Notes: generated by a model not told the origin, from the letters alone. DNA of 64,000 nt from Anaerocolumna chitinilytica (GCF_014218355.1 NZ_AP023368.1:2980001-3044000), one strand, 5' to 3'. Positions 8,574-17,088 are shown, counted from the first letter of the stretch. Translations and numbers: made by a program.

Positions 8574-9122
8574 ATGACAGAAGCAGAAGCAATTAAGCTT
8601 TTTAAATGCCTTGCAGACAAGTCACGAATGAAAATCCTTAAATCATTAATAGTAGAAGATATGTATGTGGAAAGACTTGCTGAAAGATTGAATCTAACAC
8701 CTGCAACCATATCCTTTCATCTTAAAAAGTTAGAAGATGCAGGAGCGGTGACTTCCTATAAAGATCAATACTATATGATGTATTCCTTGTGCAAGGATAT
8801 CTTTATTACTAACATCTTAGATATAATCAAGGAGGAAACTCCCGATGCCAAGGAACAGGAAGAACGCGAAAATAACTACCGTAAAAAAGTGATAAATGCC
8901 TTCTTTGAATACGGCAGACTAAAATCAATCCCTGCGCAGAGAAAAAAGGAGCGTATTATACTGGAGGAAATCGCAAAAGCCTTTGAAAATGGAAAAGAAT
9001 ATTCAGAGCGAGAAATCAATATAATAATCGCTGACTTCCATGATGATTTTTGCACTCTCAGAAGGGATATGATATCCGAAGGATTATTGGAACGAACAGG
9101 AAATATCTATAAGTTGAAATAA
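8574..9122 (+). CDS. ArsR-type HTH regulator with DUF2087 domain
   Basis: The 182-residue protein has an N-terminal ArsR winged helix (residues ~5-75, with VERLAERLNLTPATISFHLK as recognition region) and a C-terminal DUF2087 domain (~110-180, ending FCTLRRDMISEGLLERTGNI), a known pairing in Firmicutes. No CXC metal site is present, so the ligand is probably not a metal. ATG 8574 follows gaaaggag. It probably controls its own group through the TTAGAT palindromes upstream of 7057 (inference). The nested inverted repeat that follows could serve as its terminator. Confidence 0.83.
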   Translation: MTEAEAIKLFKCLADKSRMKILKSLIVEDMYVERLAERLNLTPATISFHLKKLEDAGAVTSYKDQYYMMYSLCKDIFITNILDIIKEETPDAKEQEERENNYRKKVINAFFEYGRLKSIPAQRKKERIILEEIAKAFENGKEYSEREINIIIADFHDDFCTLRRDMISEGLLERTGNIYKLK

Positions 9123-9127
9123 TCTGC

Positions 9128-9320
9128 AAGGGGCTGTTGCAAAATAGCTAATTTACTCTTTTGAAAGGATTGGGTGTATTATAATACATTTGGCTGCTTT
9201 TCCCTCGCTCGTTCAAAACGCTCCGCTTCACAAGAAGAGCTCGGCCAGTCAACGCAAAATATATTATTATACACCCAGTCCTGTTTTAGTTTTATTATGG
9301 CTATTTTGCAACAGCCCTTT
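9128..9320. repeat. Nested inverted repeat, MITE-like insertion in a hairpin
   Basis: The outer arms GGGGCTGTTGCAAAATAGC (from 9130) and GCTATTTTGCAACAGCCC (from 9300) are the same stem seen as a simple terminator at 16323-16371. Inside are second arms: GGATTGGGTGTATTATAATA (9167-9186), and an imperfect complement at about 9263-9282 (18 of 20 positions). A 65-75 nt central loop separates them. No reading frame is present. It looks like a small non-autonomous element inserted in the loop of a terminator hairpin. Confidence 0.75.
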
Positions 9321-9340
9321 AATGATATATATGTAATATT

Positions 9341-9430
9341 TTAAATTCTATTGGGCTCATTTGTTCAAACTTCCGAAAGCTGAACAAAAATAGCTCACAT
9401 CTTGAAAACCTACCATTCTGATATGCTCCT
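9341..9430 (-). pseudogene. AraC-family regulator remnant (C-terminal HTH)
   Basis: Read leftward, MVGFQDVSYFCSAF followed after a one-base shift by FRKFEQMSPIEFK is the last helix-turn-helix of AraC-family regulators. No upstream domain survives. Flanking DNA up to 9673 shows no other gene. Confidence 0.6.
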
Positions 9431-9673
9431 TAATTTGTATACTCTTGTTTTGACTTTAATCGATTGAGTCCATTGGGTGTTAAAATAATTGAAGCAAATG
9501 AACAAAGATTTTAGAATCTCCCTTGGCTTGACTCTTAAATAATATTCCAACGAGATAAAGAATCGACTTTCTGATTTTAATATGGTAATATATAACTAAA
9601 TTTAAATTAGCAGTATGCTATTTTTATTTGACTAGTTAATAAAAACATATAACTCCAGAAGGAGGCAGCTATC

Positions 9674-10225
9674 ATAAAAAATCTTCCAAACCTCATTACC
9701 CTAACCAGAATTATTTTCTCTCTGGTGCTACTGTTTACCGTACCAATGTCTGGGTGGTTTTTCTTTTTTTATATACTTTGCGGAATCAGTGATATGATAG
9801 ATGGATTTCTTGCAAGAAAAATGAATTCTGTTACCAATTTGGGAGCAGCACTGGATAGTACAGCTGATTTTGTATTTATAACCATAGTCATATCTGTACT
9901 GATAACAAGAATTAAATTATCTGAGTGGATGTTAATATGGCTTGGTTTTATTATCATTATAAAAGTTTTAACTCTGCTAACCGGTTTTAGAAAATTTCAT
10001 TCTCTTGCTTTTTTACATACTAATATGAATAAAATAACTGGTGGCTTATTGTTTTGTTTTCCTGTACTATATACATTTACCGAATTCCTTCCGATTGTAT
10101 TTCTCCTGTTTATTTCAGCAACCTTTGCTGCATCGGAAGAATTAATTATTAACATGACTTCTGAAATATTAAACCCAGACGTAAAATCCTTTTTTGCCAT
10201 TCAAAAGCACAAAACCAAGAAATAA
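9674..10225 (+). CDS. CDP-alcohol phosphatidyltransferase, non-standard start codon
   Basis: A membrane protein with the complete family motif D(x)2DG(x)2AR(x)8G(x)3D(x)3D at residues ~40-65 (DMIDGFLAR...G...D...D). It transfers a phosphatidyl group from CDP-diacylglycerol to an alcohol, as PgsA or cardiolipin synthase does. Homology of the opening (KNLPNLITLTRIIFSL) begins at 9674, where the codon is ATA, preceded by ATC at 9671 and by aaggagg 8 bp upstream. No ATG, GTG or TTG lies between an in-frame TAA at 9650 and GTG 9725. Initiation is therefore at AUA/AUC, or the start codon is mutated. The GTG at 9725 would cut into the first helix and has no ribosome-binding site. Confidence 0.75.
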   Translation: MKNLPNLITLTRIIFSLVLLFTVPMSGWFFFFYILCGISDMIDGFLARKMNSVTNLGAALDSTADFVFITIVISVLITRIKLSEWMLIWLGFIIIIKVLTLLTGFRKFHSLAFLHTNMNKITGGLLFCFPVLYTFTEFLPIVFLLFISATFAASEELIINMTSEILNPDVKSFFAIQKHKTKK

Positions 10226-10278
10226 TGGAACAGTAGCAAAATTTTATACAAGTCAAAGTACATAGATTGGAGCCTAAG

Positions 10279-10797
10279 ATGAAGGATAAACATCAAATGG
10301 TAATGAATGAGCTTCTATGCCAGCTTGAAGAGCCTTATAGGGATATGTTTTTGGAACTGGCAGAATACGCAGTAGTATTAGGTTACTGCCCTGTAAGAAA
10401 TAAAACTCAGGACATCACTATTGATTTTAGAAACAATAAAGTCAAAAAAACAATCTTAAAAATGGAACAGTATGAGCAAAAACATGACGGATGCAAATAC
10501 AAGGAAACGACAATTCCAGGCTTAAGACTACGATTTTTTGCTGCTAAAGAATATTCTGATATTTTTAGTCAGGGGATTAAACGGGTAATTGAAGACTTTG
10601 GCGGGAAATATACCGGATGTTATGGCTGTGGCAGGTGTGATGGTACTCAAGGCTATATCTATACATATGAAGACGGAAGAAGCGTATTCCGCTGTGGCTC
10701 AGAATTGGTTTCCGTGTTTCATTATAAAAAAGATAATCTTTCAGAAATAAAGGAATTAATGAAAACCCAAGCAGAATATTATAACAAGGAGGCATGA
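10279..10797 (+). CDS. Cysteine-cluster hypothetical protein, 172 residues
   Basis: A soluble protein with a Cys-x2-Cys-x2-Cys cluster (CYGCGRC, residues 114-120) and a fourth cysteine about 19 residues later (FRCG), suggesting a zinc knuckle or metal site. I do not recognise a named family. ATG 10279 is preceded by ggag; a TTG 12 bp upstream is less likely. One base separates its stop from the next ATG (10799), so translation of the DinB-like gene is probably coupled to it. Confidence 0.72.
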   Translation: MKDKHQMVMNELLCQLEEPYRDMFLELAEYAVVLGYCPVRNKTQDITIDFRNNKVKKTILKMEQYEQKHDGCKYKETTIPGLRLRFFAAKEYSDIFSQGIKRVIEDFGGKYTGCYGCGRCDGTQGYIYTYEDGRSVFRCGSELVSVFHYKKDNLSEIKELMKTQAEYYNKEA

Positions 10798-10798
10798 C

Positions 10799-11317
10799 AT
10801 GGAAATCCCATGCAATTTCTTAGATTCTATTAAAGATCAGACCGCAAGAACTCTTTGGAGTTTAAATAATGTTATTGATGCTATTCCTGATTCCTACTGG
10901 GAAAAACTCTACTGTGACATGCCAGTGTGGAAGCATGTCTATCATACCCTGCATTCTCTTGATATGTGGTATATTAATCCCCTGGTCTATGAGGAACCTG
11001 CATTTCATAAGGAAGGACTTAACGATCTTGACGCCCTTACCGAGGGATTTTTGTCCAGAAACTTACTAAAAGAATATTATCATAATGTCCGCAAGAAGAT
11101 TCTTACCTATCTGGATGGTCTAGATGACGAGAAACTTCTGGAAAAACCAGATAAATGCCCTTATACCAGATTCCATCTCATAATGGCACAACACAGACAT
11201 CTGGATATGCATATTGGGATGCTGATGGGATATATAATTGCCGGAGAGGATCTATGGCCTAGAATTCTGGGATTACAGTCAGAATTTCCGGAAGGCAAGT
11301 ATTCCTTGTATTTTTAG
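10799..11317 (+). CDS. DinB-superfamily four-helix protein
   Basis: This 172-residue helical protein carries the DinB-like metal histidines: His49/His52 in VYHTLHSLDMWY and His134/His138 in HRHLDMHIGMLMGY. DinB-like proteins (including YfiT and bacillithiol transferases) bind a divalent metal and often act as thiol-dependent transferases or in damage responses. The start is ATG 10799 with aaggaggc inside the preceding gene's end. Its tight linkage to the Cys-cluster protein suggests joint function; the reaction is unknown. Confidence 0.78.
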   Translation: MEIPCNFLDSIKDQTARTLWSLNNVIDAIPDSYWEKLYCDMPVWKHVYHTLHSLDMWYINPLVYEEPAFHKEGLNDLDALTEGFLSRNLLKEYYHNVRKKILTYLDGLDDEKLLEKPDKCPYTRFHLIMAQHRHLDMHIGMLMGYIIAGEDLWPRILGLQSEFPEGKYSLYF

Positions 11318-11448
11318 TTATTACTTCTAAGAATAAAAGTAAACTGATGAGCTATTTTTCGGTTTGTGAATAACAAAATATAACTCAAGATGTGAAACAA
11401 ATTTATGAAAGCCTTATAAAGTGACTTCTGAGAGGAGGATATAGAAAG

Positions 11449-11910
11449 ATGAGAATACGCCTTGTAAAAGCGGTTGTTGGCGCAGGAATTATTGCTTTCG
11501 CAGTACTTTGTATCATACTGTTAAGACCTAAAGAGATACTGAAAACGTCCTTAACAGACGATATTGCATCAATTAATCTCACCAAATATGCTTCTCATGA
11601 AACGAAGGAAACTTTAACATTAACAGACAACAATCAAATCATAAAAGTTATGGATTTATTGGGGAAAGCACAAAAGACCGAAAAGTCCACGGTTAACGAT
11701 ACCCCTTATACAGACCTGTATTATAAAGCAGAGCTTCATAGTGAAAACGGAATACGTACCTTCTTTATTTATCAGAACGGCAAATCTTTTTATGCTGAAG
11801 AACCATACTCCGGTATTTACCGTCTGACAAAGAAAGCCTATAAAGATTTAACTCATATTTATACTGACGGTATTGCATCAACTCCTCATTATGCTTTTGC
11901 TAATCCATAA
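11449..11910 (+). CDS. Membrane-anchored DUF5301-like protein
   Basis: The 153-residue protein has an N-terminal membrane anchor (VVGAGIIAFAVLCIILL, residues ~9-25) followed by an extracytoplasmic domain in which a segment LTLTDNNQIIKVMDLL precedes strands ending YSGIYRLTKKAYKDL. This resembles the DUF5301 domain of small clostridial surface proteins. No lipobox cysteine is present, so it is a signal-anchor protein. ATG 11449 follows gagaggagg. The role is unknown. Confidence 0.65.
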   Translation: MRIRLVKAVVGAGIIAFAVLCIILLRPKEILKTSLTDDIASINLTKYASHETKETLTLTDNNQIIKVMDLLGKAQKTEKSTVNDTPYTDLYYKAELHSENGIRTFFIYQNGKSFYAEEPYSGIYRLTKKAYKDLTHIYTDGIASTPHYAFANP

Positions 11911-11957
11911 TTAAGGCTGATATAAACTAATAAAACTTACTATCACAGAGGTGTACA

Positions 11958-12209
11958 ATGGATATGGTTAAGTTAACAATAACTGCTTCAACATGCAGAA
12001 GCGGTTATCATAAAGCAGGTGATGAATACGTTGTGGGTGATATATGCCCGCCATTATGCCACGAACTGTGGCATAATATATACCCTTTAGTTTATACTTT
12101 ATTAAATGGCGGCAGTCTCGATTATGGGAATATAAAAGCCAAATGCTTTGACGCCAGATGTCCGGATGGCGGGAGGGTATGTATCCATGGTGAGATTATA
12201 ATGAAATAA
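11958..12209 (+). CDS. TIGR04076-type small cysteine protein
   Basis: An 83-residue protein with the order typical of the TIGR04076 family: an N-terminal VKLTITAS strand, GDEYVVGDICPPLCHELWHNIYP, a central YTLLNGG, and a C-terminal cysteine pair (KCFDARCPDGGRVCIHGEI). Family members are small proteins of unknown function, often near radical-SAM or redox genes. ATG 11958 lies after gaggtg; an in-frame ATG at 11964 is also possible. It is a single-gene unit. Confidence 0.75.
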   Translation: MDMVKLTITASTCRSGYHKAGDEYVVGDICPPLCHELWHNIYPLVYTLLNGGSLDYGNIKAKCFDARCPDGGRVCIHGEIIMK

Positions 12210-12225
12210 ACCATGTATAATTAGA

Positions 12226-12338
12226 TTGAAATTATATTATAAGTATGGTATAAATATTAATAATTAGATAACAAAAAAAGTATTAGGCGAAAGCCTCGAT
12301 CCACGTCTGTTAGGGAAAACTTAACAGGCGCATTTTTT
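12226..12338 (+). promoter_or_regulatory. Promoter plus structured leader with possible attenuator
   Basis: The promoter is TTGAAA (12226-12231), a 17-bp spacer and TATAAA (12249-12254). The leader then holds AGGC-GAAA-GCCT, a stem closed by a GNRA tetraloop, and a CTGTTA/TAACAG hairpin followed by TTTTTT ending 15 bp before the yitT-like start. That is the arrangement of a transcription attenuator. No riboswitch class I know was recognised. Confidence 0.5.
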
Positions 12339-12353
12339 ATGTTGGGAGGATTT

Positions 12354-13229
12354 ATGAACAGAAGAAGGTTTGTTTTAGAAATACTGACTGTTATTATAGG
12401 AAATTTTATCTATGCAGCAGGAATAGTATTATTCATTATGCCTTCAGGACTTATTACAGGGGGCACCACAGGTATTGCATTATGTATTTATCATCTTACC
12501 GGACTTCCGGTATCCTATTTTGTATTCAGCTTTAATGTTATTATGTTCTTTTTAGGTCTATTTATTTTAGGGAAGAAATTTGCTTTTACAACATTAATCA
12601 GTACCTTTTGTTATCCTATTGCTCTTGAGATATTGCGTAATGCCTGGGGAGGATACACATTAACTGGTGATATACTCTTATGTACCGTTTTTGGCGGGAT
12701 CTGTATCGGAACTTCCATTGCTCTGATTATACGAGTTGGTTCCAGTACCGGCGGTATGGATATTCCTCCTTTGATATTATATAAGTTCTTTCGCATTCCG
12801 GTTTCTATAACCCTTTATATTGCAGACTGTATCATTTTGGCACTGCAGGCACTCCTTCTAAAAGGAATGTCTGAGAACGGCGAAAAGGTACTCTATGGTA
12901 TTCTTCTGGTACTCACATATACGATTATTATTGATAAACTGCTCATGCTTGGAACAAGCAGAATGCAGATAAAGGTTGTAAGCAGTAAATCTGAACAGGT
13001 TAAGGCAGCGATTATTTCGGAAGTGGACAGAGGTGTGACCTTAATACATGGTAAAACCGGCTACTTAGAAAATGATACTGATATTGTCCTTAGCGTAATT
13101 TCCGGCAGAGAACTTGCAAAAGTAGAGAAGCTTGTACATGATATTGATGAAGAGGCTTTTGTAATTATCAGCCGTGTTAGTGAGGTAAGAGGCCGAGGTT
13201 TCAGCTTGGGTAAGAAATATATTAAGTAA
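12354..13229 (+). CDS. YitT family membrane protein (DUF161 + DUF2179)
   Basis: The 291-residue protein has about six hydrophobic segments in residues 1-200 with the family motif GGTTGIA near residue 36. The C-terminal cytosolic DUF2179 domain follows (~205-285, IISEVDRGVTLIHGKTGY and VHDIDEEAFVIISRVSEVRG). Transport substrates of YitT proteins are not established. ATG 12354 follows gggagga; an ATG at 12339 lies in the T-run of the leader hairpin and is unlikely. The leader suggests regulation at transcript elongation. Confidence 0.88.
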   Translation: MNRRRFVLEILTVIIGNFIYAAGIVLFIMPSGLITGGTTGIALCIYHLTGLPVSYFVFSFNVIMFFLGLFILGKKFAFTTLISTFCYPIALEILRNAWGGYTLTGDILLCTVFGGICIGTSIALIIRVGSSTGGMDIPPLILYKFFRIPVSITLYIADCIILALQALLLKGMSENGEKVLYGILLVLTYTIIIDKLLMLGTSRMQIKVVSSKSEQVKAAIISEVDRGVTLIHGKTGYLENDTDIVLSVISGRELAKVEKLVHDIDEEAFVIISRVSEVRGRGFSLGKKYIK

Positions 13230-13295
13230 CCCCATAAGAGTAACAAATATTAACATCGTTGCAGAAGTTGATATGCACATATTTATAAGACACGC

Positions 13296-13327
13296 AAAAA
13301 ACCTGACAGTATGTTGTCAGGTTTTTT
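13296..13327. terminator. Bidirectional intrinsic terminator
   Basis: AAAAAACCTGACA and TGTCAGGTTTTTT are perfectly complementary around a 6-nt loop. Confidence 0.92.
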
Positions 13328-13447
13328 CTGCTATTATAGGTTTGTAACCAATATCTGGTATAACTTGATAAACCTAGTACAGAGTTATCTGCAATACCAA
13401 GGGATGTTTCCATTCTAAGAGTGGATATGAAAGAAAGGAGTTTTCAT

Positions 13448-13843
13448 ATGGAAAACAATAATAAAAATTTACCACAGATTAATCTGGTCTCTGTTGTATT
13501 GGACAGTAATGACATCCAGACCTTGACTAATTTTTACATCCATCTATTGGGCTGGGAGAAGGAATTTGAAGAGCCTGGCATCTGGTCCAGTATTGTTTCT
13601 CCCTCCAAGGGGACAAGAATTTCTTTTCAAAGCAACGAAGATTATGTACCTCCCGTATGGCCGGAGGAACCTGGCAAACAGCAGCAGATGCTTCATCTTG
13701 ACTTTAGCGTAGGCGGAAAAGAGAACCTGGAGGCCGCAATAGCGCATGCTATTGCCTGCGGTGCGGTAAAAGCTGATAACCAGTATTCCGAAGACTGGGT
13801 AGTATTGTTTGATCCGGCTGGACATCCTTTTTGCTTTGCATAG
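13448..13843 (+). CDS. VOC superfamily (glyoxalase/dioxygenase-fold) protein
   Basis: The 131-residue protein consists of two beta-alpha-beta-beta-beta modules: residues ~10-60 (LVSVVLDSNDIQTLTNFYIHLLGW) and ~75-130 (LHLDFSV ... DPAGHPFCFA). The potential metal ligands are His in LHLDFSV and late acidic residues. It is similar to bleomycin-resistance/glyoxalase-like proteins. ATG 13448 follows aaaggag. The substrate cannot be inferred. Confidence 0.8.
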   Translation: MENNNKNLPQINLVSVVLDSNDIQTLTNFYIHLLGWEKEFEEPGIWSSIVSPSKGTRISFQSNEDYVPPVWPEEPGKQQQMLHLDFSVGGKENLEAAIAHAIACGAVKADNQYSEDWVVLFDPAGHPFCFA

Positions 13844-13996
13844 GTGGGGTAGAATTAACTACTAAACCTGGCAGTTAATAAAATTCCATGTATCCAGTTA
13901 CGGCTGTCTCTTTATTGAAAATATACCGATTCAGTTATATTCTCCTGAACAATCTAATATAATGATAAAAAGCAATTAACAGGAGTTGTTTTAGAA

Positions 13997-14593
13997 ATGT
14001 ATTGGACATTCTTTCCCCAAGAGCAGGATAATGAAAATGCCCATATGGCCTGTATATTAGATACCTTTCAGGCGTTAGTAGATACGATTATTCCAAGAAC
14101 TCCCCATCTGGCACAGGATTATGGTTTAATCCAATATTACGGGGCTTTGGATGCATATATCGACCAATATTTGATACTGTCTTTACAGAATCTCTATTAT
14201 CCGATGGCAAACTTTACGATGGAGATTCTAAACTTGGCTGCACAAATTGTTAATTCAGAAGGGTTTGATAACAATCCCCAAAACTCCAATATAAGCTTTT
14301 CTAATTCTACACCGGAAAAAAGACTGCAGGCAATAGAATTACTGCAGATGGCCTCTGCATTTCCGGCTAACTACCCTCAGGTTTTTTCTGATAATCCAGA
14401 TATCATTTTATATATCTATGGTTTTATAAACAGAGTACCCATGCTCGGTTATTATTCTGAATGGTATGGTTACGGTGATACAAGAATTCTTCCGCCGAAC
14501 CAAAGACACTTGGAATTCTACCCGTTCAGCTGGCAGCAGATTGATTATCCCGGTCCTTCTCTTGGATATCACGCGCTGCGAAATACTATGTAG
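13997..14593 (+). CDS. Putative small subunit of the GMC oxidoreductase
   Basis: The 198-residue protein has LDTFQALVDTIIPRTPHLAQ near the N-terminus, recalling gluconate-2-dehydrogenase subunit 3-like proteins (DTiiPRT signature). Those pair with flavin GMC dehydrogenases and often carry the export signal; no Tat motif is seen here. Its stop lies 15 bp before the GMC gene. The family match is moderate; the context is strong. Confidence 0.68.
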   Translation: MYWTFFPQEQDNENAHMACILDTFQALVDTIIPRTPHLAQDYGLIQYYGALDAYIDQYLILSLQNLYYPMANFTMEILNLAAQIVNSEGFDNNPQNSNISFSNSTPEKRLQAIELLQMASAFPANYPQVFSDNPDIILYIYGFINRVPMLGYYSEWYGYGDTRILPPNQRHLEFYPFSWQQIDYPGPSLGYHALRNTM

Positions 14594-14607
14594 AAGGAGA
14601 AATTTGA

Positions 14608-16311
14608 ATGGATGCAGATGTTATAATTATTGGTGCTGGCGGCGGTGGTGCGGTAGCAGCAAAAGAGCTTGGGGAGAAAGGTCTAAAGGTAATCGTTTTG
14701 GAAGCCGGTCCCTGGTATGGCAATCAAAATTGGCCTTCTCCCAATGAGGATGCAGGTGGAGTGGGCAGTTCAAGTTACAGTGACCTTAGTATGGAATTGT
14801 TAAAAACCTCCTTTACAGACCTTGAGGATGATATGAATGATTTTGTCTCCGGTAAATTTCGCTGGGGACCTGCCGATAGAAGCAAACCGCCATGGTATCG
14901 TATATTTTCATCCGGTGGTTTTGCATGGCAGAACTCCGGAGTGGGAGGCAGTACGCTGCATTATTATGCAAATTCTCCACGCGCCTATCCTCAGGAAGTA
15001 GATAATATATGGCCAATATCCTATAATGAATTGGTACCATATTATGAAAAAGTAGAGGCAACCCTTCCCGTCAGACCAGCTGCTGCAACTGCAAAGGAAG
15101 ATTTATTCATCTATGGGTGTAAAAAGGCTGGCTGGACTCAGTTAGATTCACCGGATATAAGGACTCCCGGATACCGAATGGACCCTAATGCTATTATTCC
15201 TCCTAATCCGCTGATTAATGATCCTGATTTTGATTTTAAGAGCAATACCTCCATTGGCTGCACCCTTCGCGGCCATTGTGTGAATGGCTGCCATATTGGG
15301 CCTACTGTTGACAGCGTAGCAAAACGCTCCACTTTGGTCAGTTACATACCATTGGCCCTTCGTACCAACAACGTAGAAATAAGACCGAATACTTTTGTTA
15401 CTAAGATACTGACTGAAAATGGTGCGGATAATCAATTAGAAGCAGTCGGAGTTATTTTCCGGAATACCTGGACCAATGAAACCGGAGAATTAAGAGCTAA
15501 GGTTATTGTCCTTGCAGCTGGCGGAATTGAATCACCAAGATTATGGCTGAATTCTGAGCTTCCAGAAAACCCCTGGGTAGGGAAAGGCCTTGTTAACCAT
15601 TGGTTTGATAATGTGGCCGGAATATTTGATGAAGATGCCATTATGGATGCGATTGGAGTATCAGACGTTAAGCCTTTCGTAGGGCAGAATTCTGCCGTAC
15701 GCTTTGATTATCCGGGTTACGGTGCCTTATTAATGACCGGAATCTCTCCAGGCCTTTATTCCGGCTTGGCATATGGTACCAGTTATAAAGGTTACAGTGC
15801 ACTACAGAAAGTGGATGCCGGCCTTCCCTGGGATTATGAAGGTATGATTGTCGGCGAACAATTAAAGGATTTCATGCGTCAATACAAGAGAACGCTAAAC
15901 TGCCTTATTTTAACAAACGATGATGTAAACCAAAGTAATAGTGTAACTCTCGATCCATACGCCAAAGATGAAAATGGATTTTTACCCGTTATCACCTATC
16001 AGCCAAGCCCGGACGACATCGTAAGGCGTGATGCAATGGTGTCCGTAGCTTGTGATATTTTCAGAAAAGCCGGTGCCAAAACCATAGTTCGTGCCAATTG
16101 GCCGCCAACCACCTTCTTACATATCATGTGTTCTATGCGTATGGGGTATGTAACAGATACCAATTGCGAGGCAAATCAGGTAAAGAGACTATACATTGCA
16201 GATAATAGCGTTATTTACAACGGAATAGGCGGACCAAATCCAACCCTGACCAATCAGGCATTGGCAACCAGGACTGCTGAAAAAATAATAGAAAAATATT
16301 TTGCTTCCTAA
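14608..16311 (+). CDS. GMC family FAD-dependent oxidoreductase
   Basis: In this 567-residue enzyme the FAD Rossmann motif is at residues 8-14 (GAGGGG), with VIVLEAGPWY closing the first unit. The GMC signature region GGSTLHYYANSPR lies around 117-130, and the C-terminal GMC_oxred_C part includes HIMCSMRMG and IADNSVIYNGIGGPNPTLT. These enzymes oxidise alcohol or sugar hydroxyls. No signal peptide is seen. ATG 14608 follows aaggaga. It is co-transcribed with the upstream 198-residue putative small subunit. The electron acceptor is unknown; no cytochrome subunit is present, which would fit a non-canonical anaerobic acceptor. Confidence 0.87.
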   Translation: MDADVIIIGAGGGGAVAAKELGEKGLKVIVLEAGPWYGNQNWPSPNEDAGGVGSSSYSDLSMELLKTSFTDLEDDMNDFVSGKFRWGPADRSKPPWYRIFSSGGFAWQNSGVGGSTLHYYANSPRAYPQEVDNIWPISYNELVPYYEKVEATLPVRPAAATAKEDLFIYGCKKAGWTQLDSPDIRTPGYRMDPNAIIPPNPLINDPDFDFKSNTSIGCTLRGHCVNGCHIGPTVDSVAKRSTLVSYIPLALRTNNVEIRPNTFVTKILTENGADNQLEAVGVIFRNTWTNETGELRAKVIVLAAGGIESPRLWLNSELPENPWVGKGLVNHWFDNVAGIFDEDAIMDAIGVSDVKPFVGQNSAVRFDYPGYGALLMTGISPGLYSGLAYGTSYKGYSALQKVDAGLPWDYEGMIVGEQLKDFMRQYKRTLNCLILTNDDVNQSNSVTLDPYAKDENGFLPVITYQPSPDDIVRRDAMVSVACDIFRKAGAKTIVRANWPPTTFLHIMCSMRMGYVTDTNCEANQVKRLYIADNSVIYNGIGGPNPTLTNQALATRTAEKIIEKYFAS

Positions 16312-16322
16312 ACTTATATCTT

Positions 16323-16377
16323 TTGGGGCTGTTGCAAAATAGCAATTATGGCTATTTTGCAACAGCCCCAATTTTTT
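16323..16377. terminator. Perfect 21-bp stem terminator, same family as the 9.1-kb repeat
   Basis: TTGGGGCTGTTGCAAAATAG plus C and its exact complement enclose the loop AATTATG and are followed by TTTTTT. The stem sequence is shared with the outer arms of the nested repeat at 9128-9320. Confidence 0.9.
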
Positions 16378-16539
16378 ATATTAAGGCTTATATTTTCAAA
16401 ATACCGGTTGTATGTTAAAATAAAAATATGGCACCTGTTGTTTTCAGTGTTATATTTAAGAAATTAACAAAGGTTACTTAAAATTAATTATATAGAATAA
16501 CAGTAAGTGAAAAATACCAATGAAAGGCAGGTAAAAACA

Positions 16540-17088
16540 GTGAAAAAAATCTGTTGCTTCCTTCGGGGAGTAAATGTTAAAGGAACTTCTATGAAGATGG
16601 CTGACCTTAAGACTGCTTTTGAAAAAATGGGCTTTACAGATATTTCAACAATACAGGCATCGGGAAATGTAATCTTTGATACCCCTGATAATCTTGGGAA
16701 AGAAGAACTGAAACAGGCAATAGAAAAACATTTAAGCAGTTATTTTCAATACGATGCTAATGTATTCTTGCGGGAAAAAGGGGAAATAGAAGAGTTGTTA
16801 AGTACTGGTAAAACCCTTACTGTTCCAGGCGACTATCATCTCTATTCATTGATTTGTGATAACAAAGAAATATTAGAGGAGTTAAAGGCTCTCTTTACTG
16901 AAACTCCTCATGAACCCCTGGAAGATTACATTGTGACAGAAACAGATGCTTTTTGGACAGTTCCAAAAGGTTCGACCTTAAGTTCAGAATTCGGTTCAAA
17001 GGTCCTTGGTAAGAAACGATATAAAAGCTATCTTACTTCCCGTAATATCAATACCATTGAAAAAATATATAAAACTCTGAACGAATAA
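16540..17088 (+). CDS. DUF1697 family protein
   Basis: The 182-residue protein begins MKKICCFLRGVNVKGTSMKM; CFLRGVNVxG together with ASGNVIFDT is the DUF1697 signature. The family has a known fold but no known activity. Two GTG starts are possible; 16540 has aaaggcagg 8 bp upstream and fits the family N-terminus, whereas 16507 has none. It is followed by an isochorismatase-fold gene on the same strand. Confidence 0.85.
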   Translation: MKKICCFLRGVNVKGTSMKMADLKTAFEKMGFTDISTIQASGNVIFDTPDNLGKEELKQAIEKHLSSYFQYDANVFLREKGEIEELLSTGKTLTVPGDYHLYSLICDNKEILEELKALFTETPHEPLEDYIVTETDAFWTVPKGSTLSSEFGSKVLGKKRYKSYLTSRNINTIEKIYKTLNE

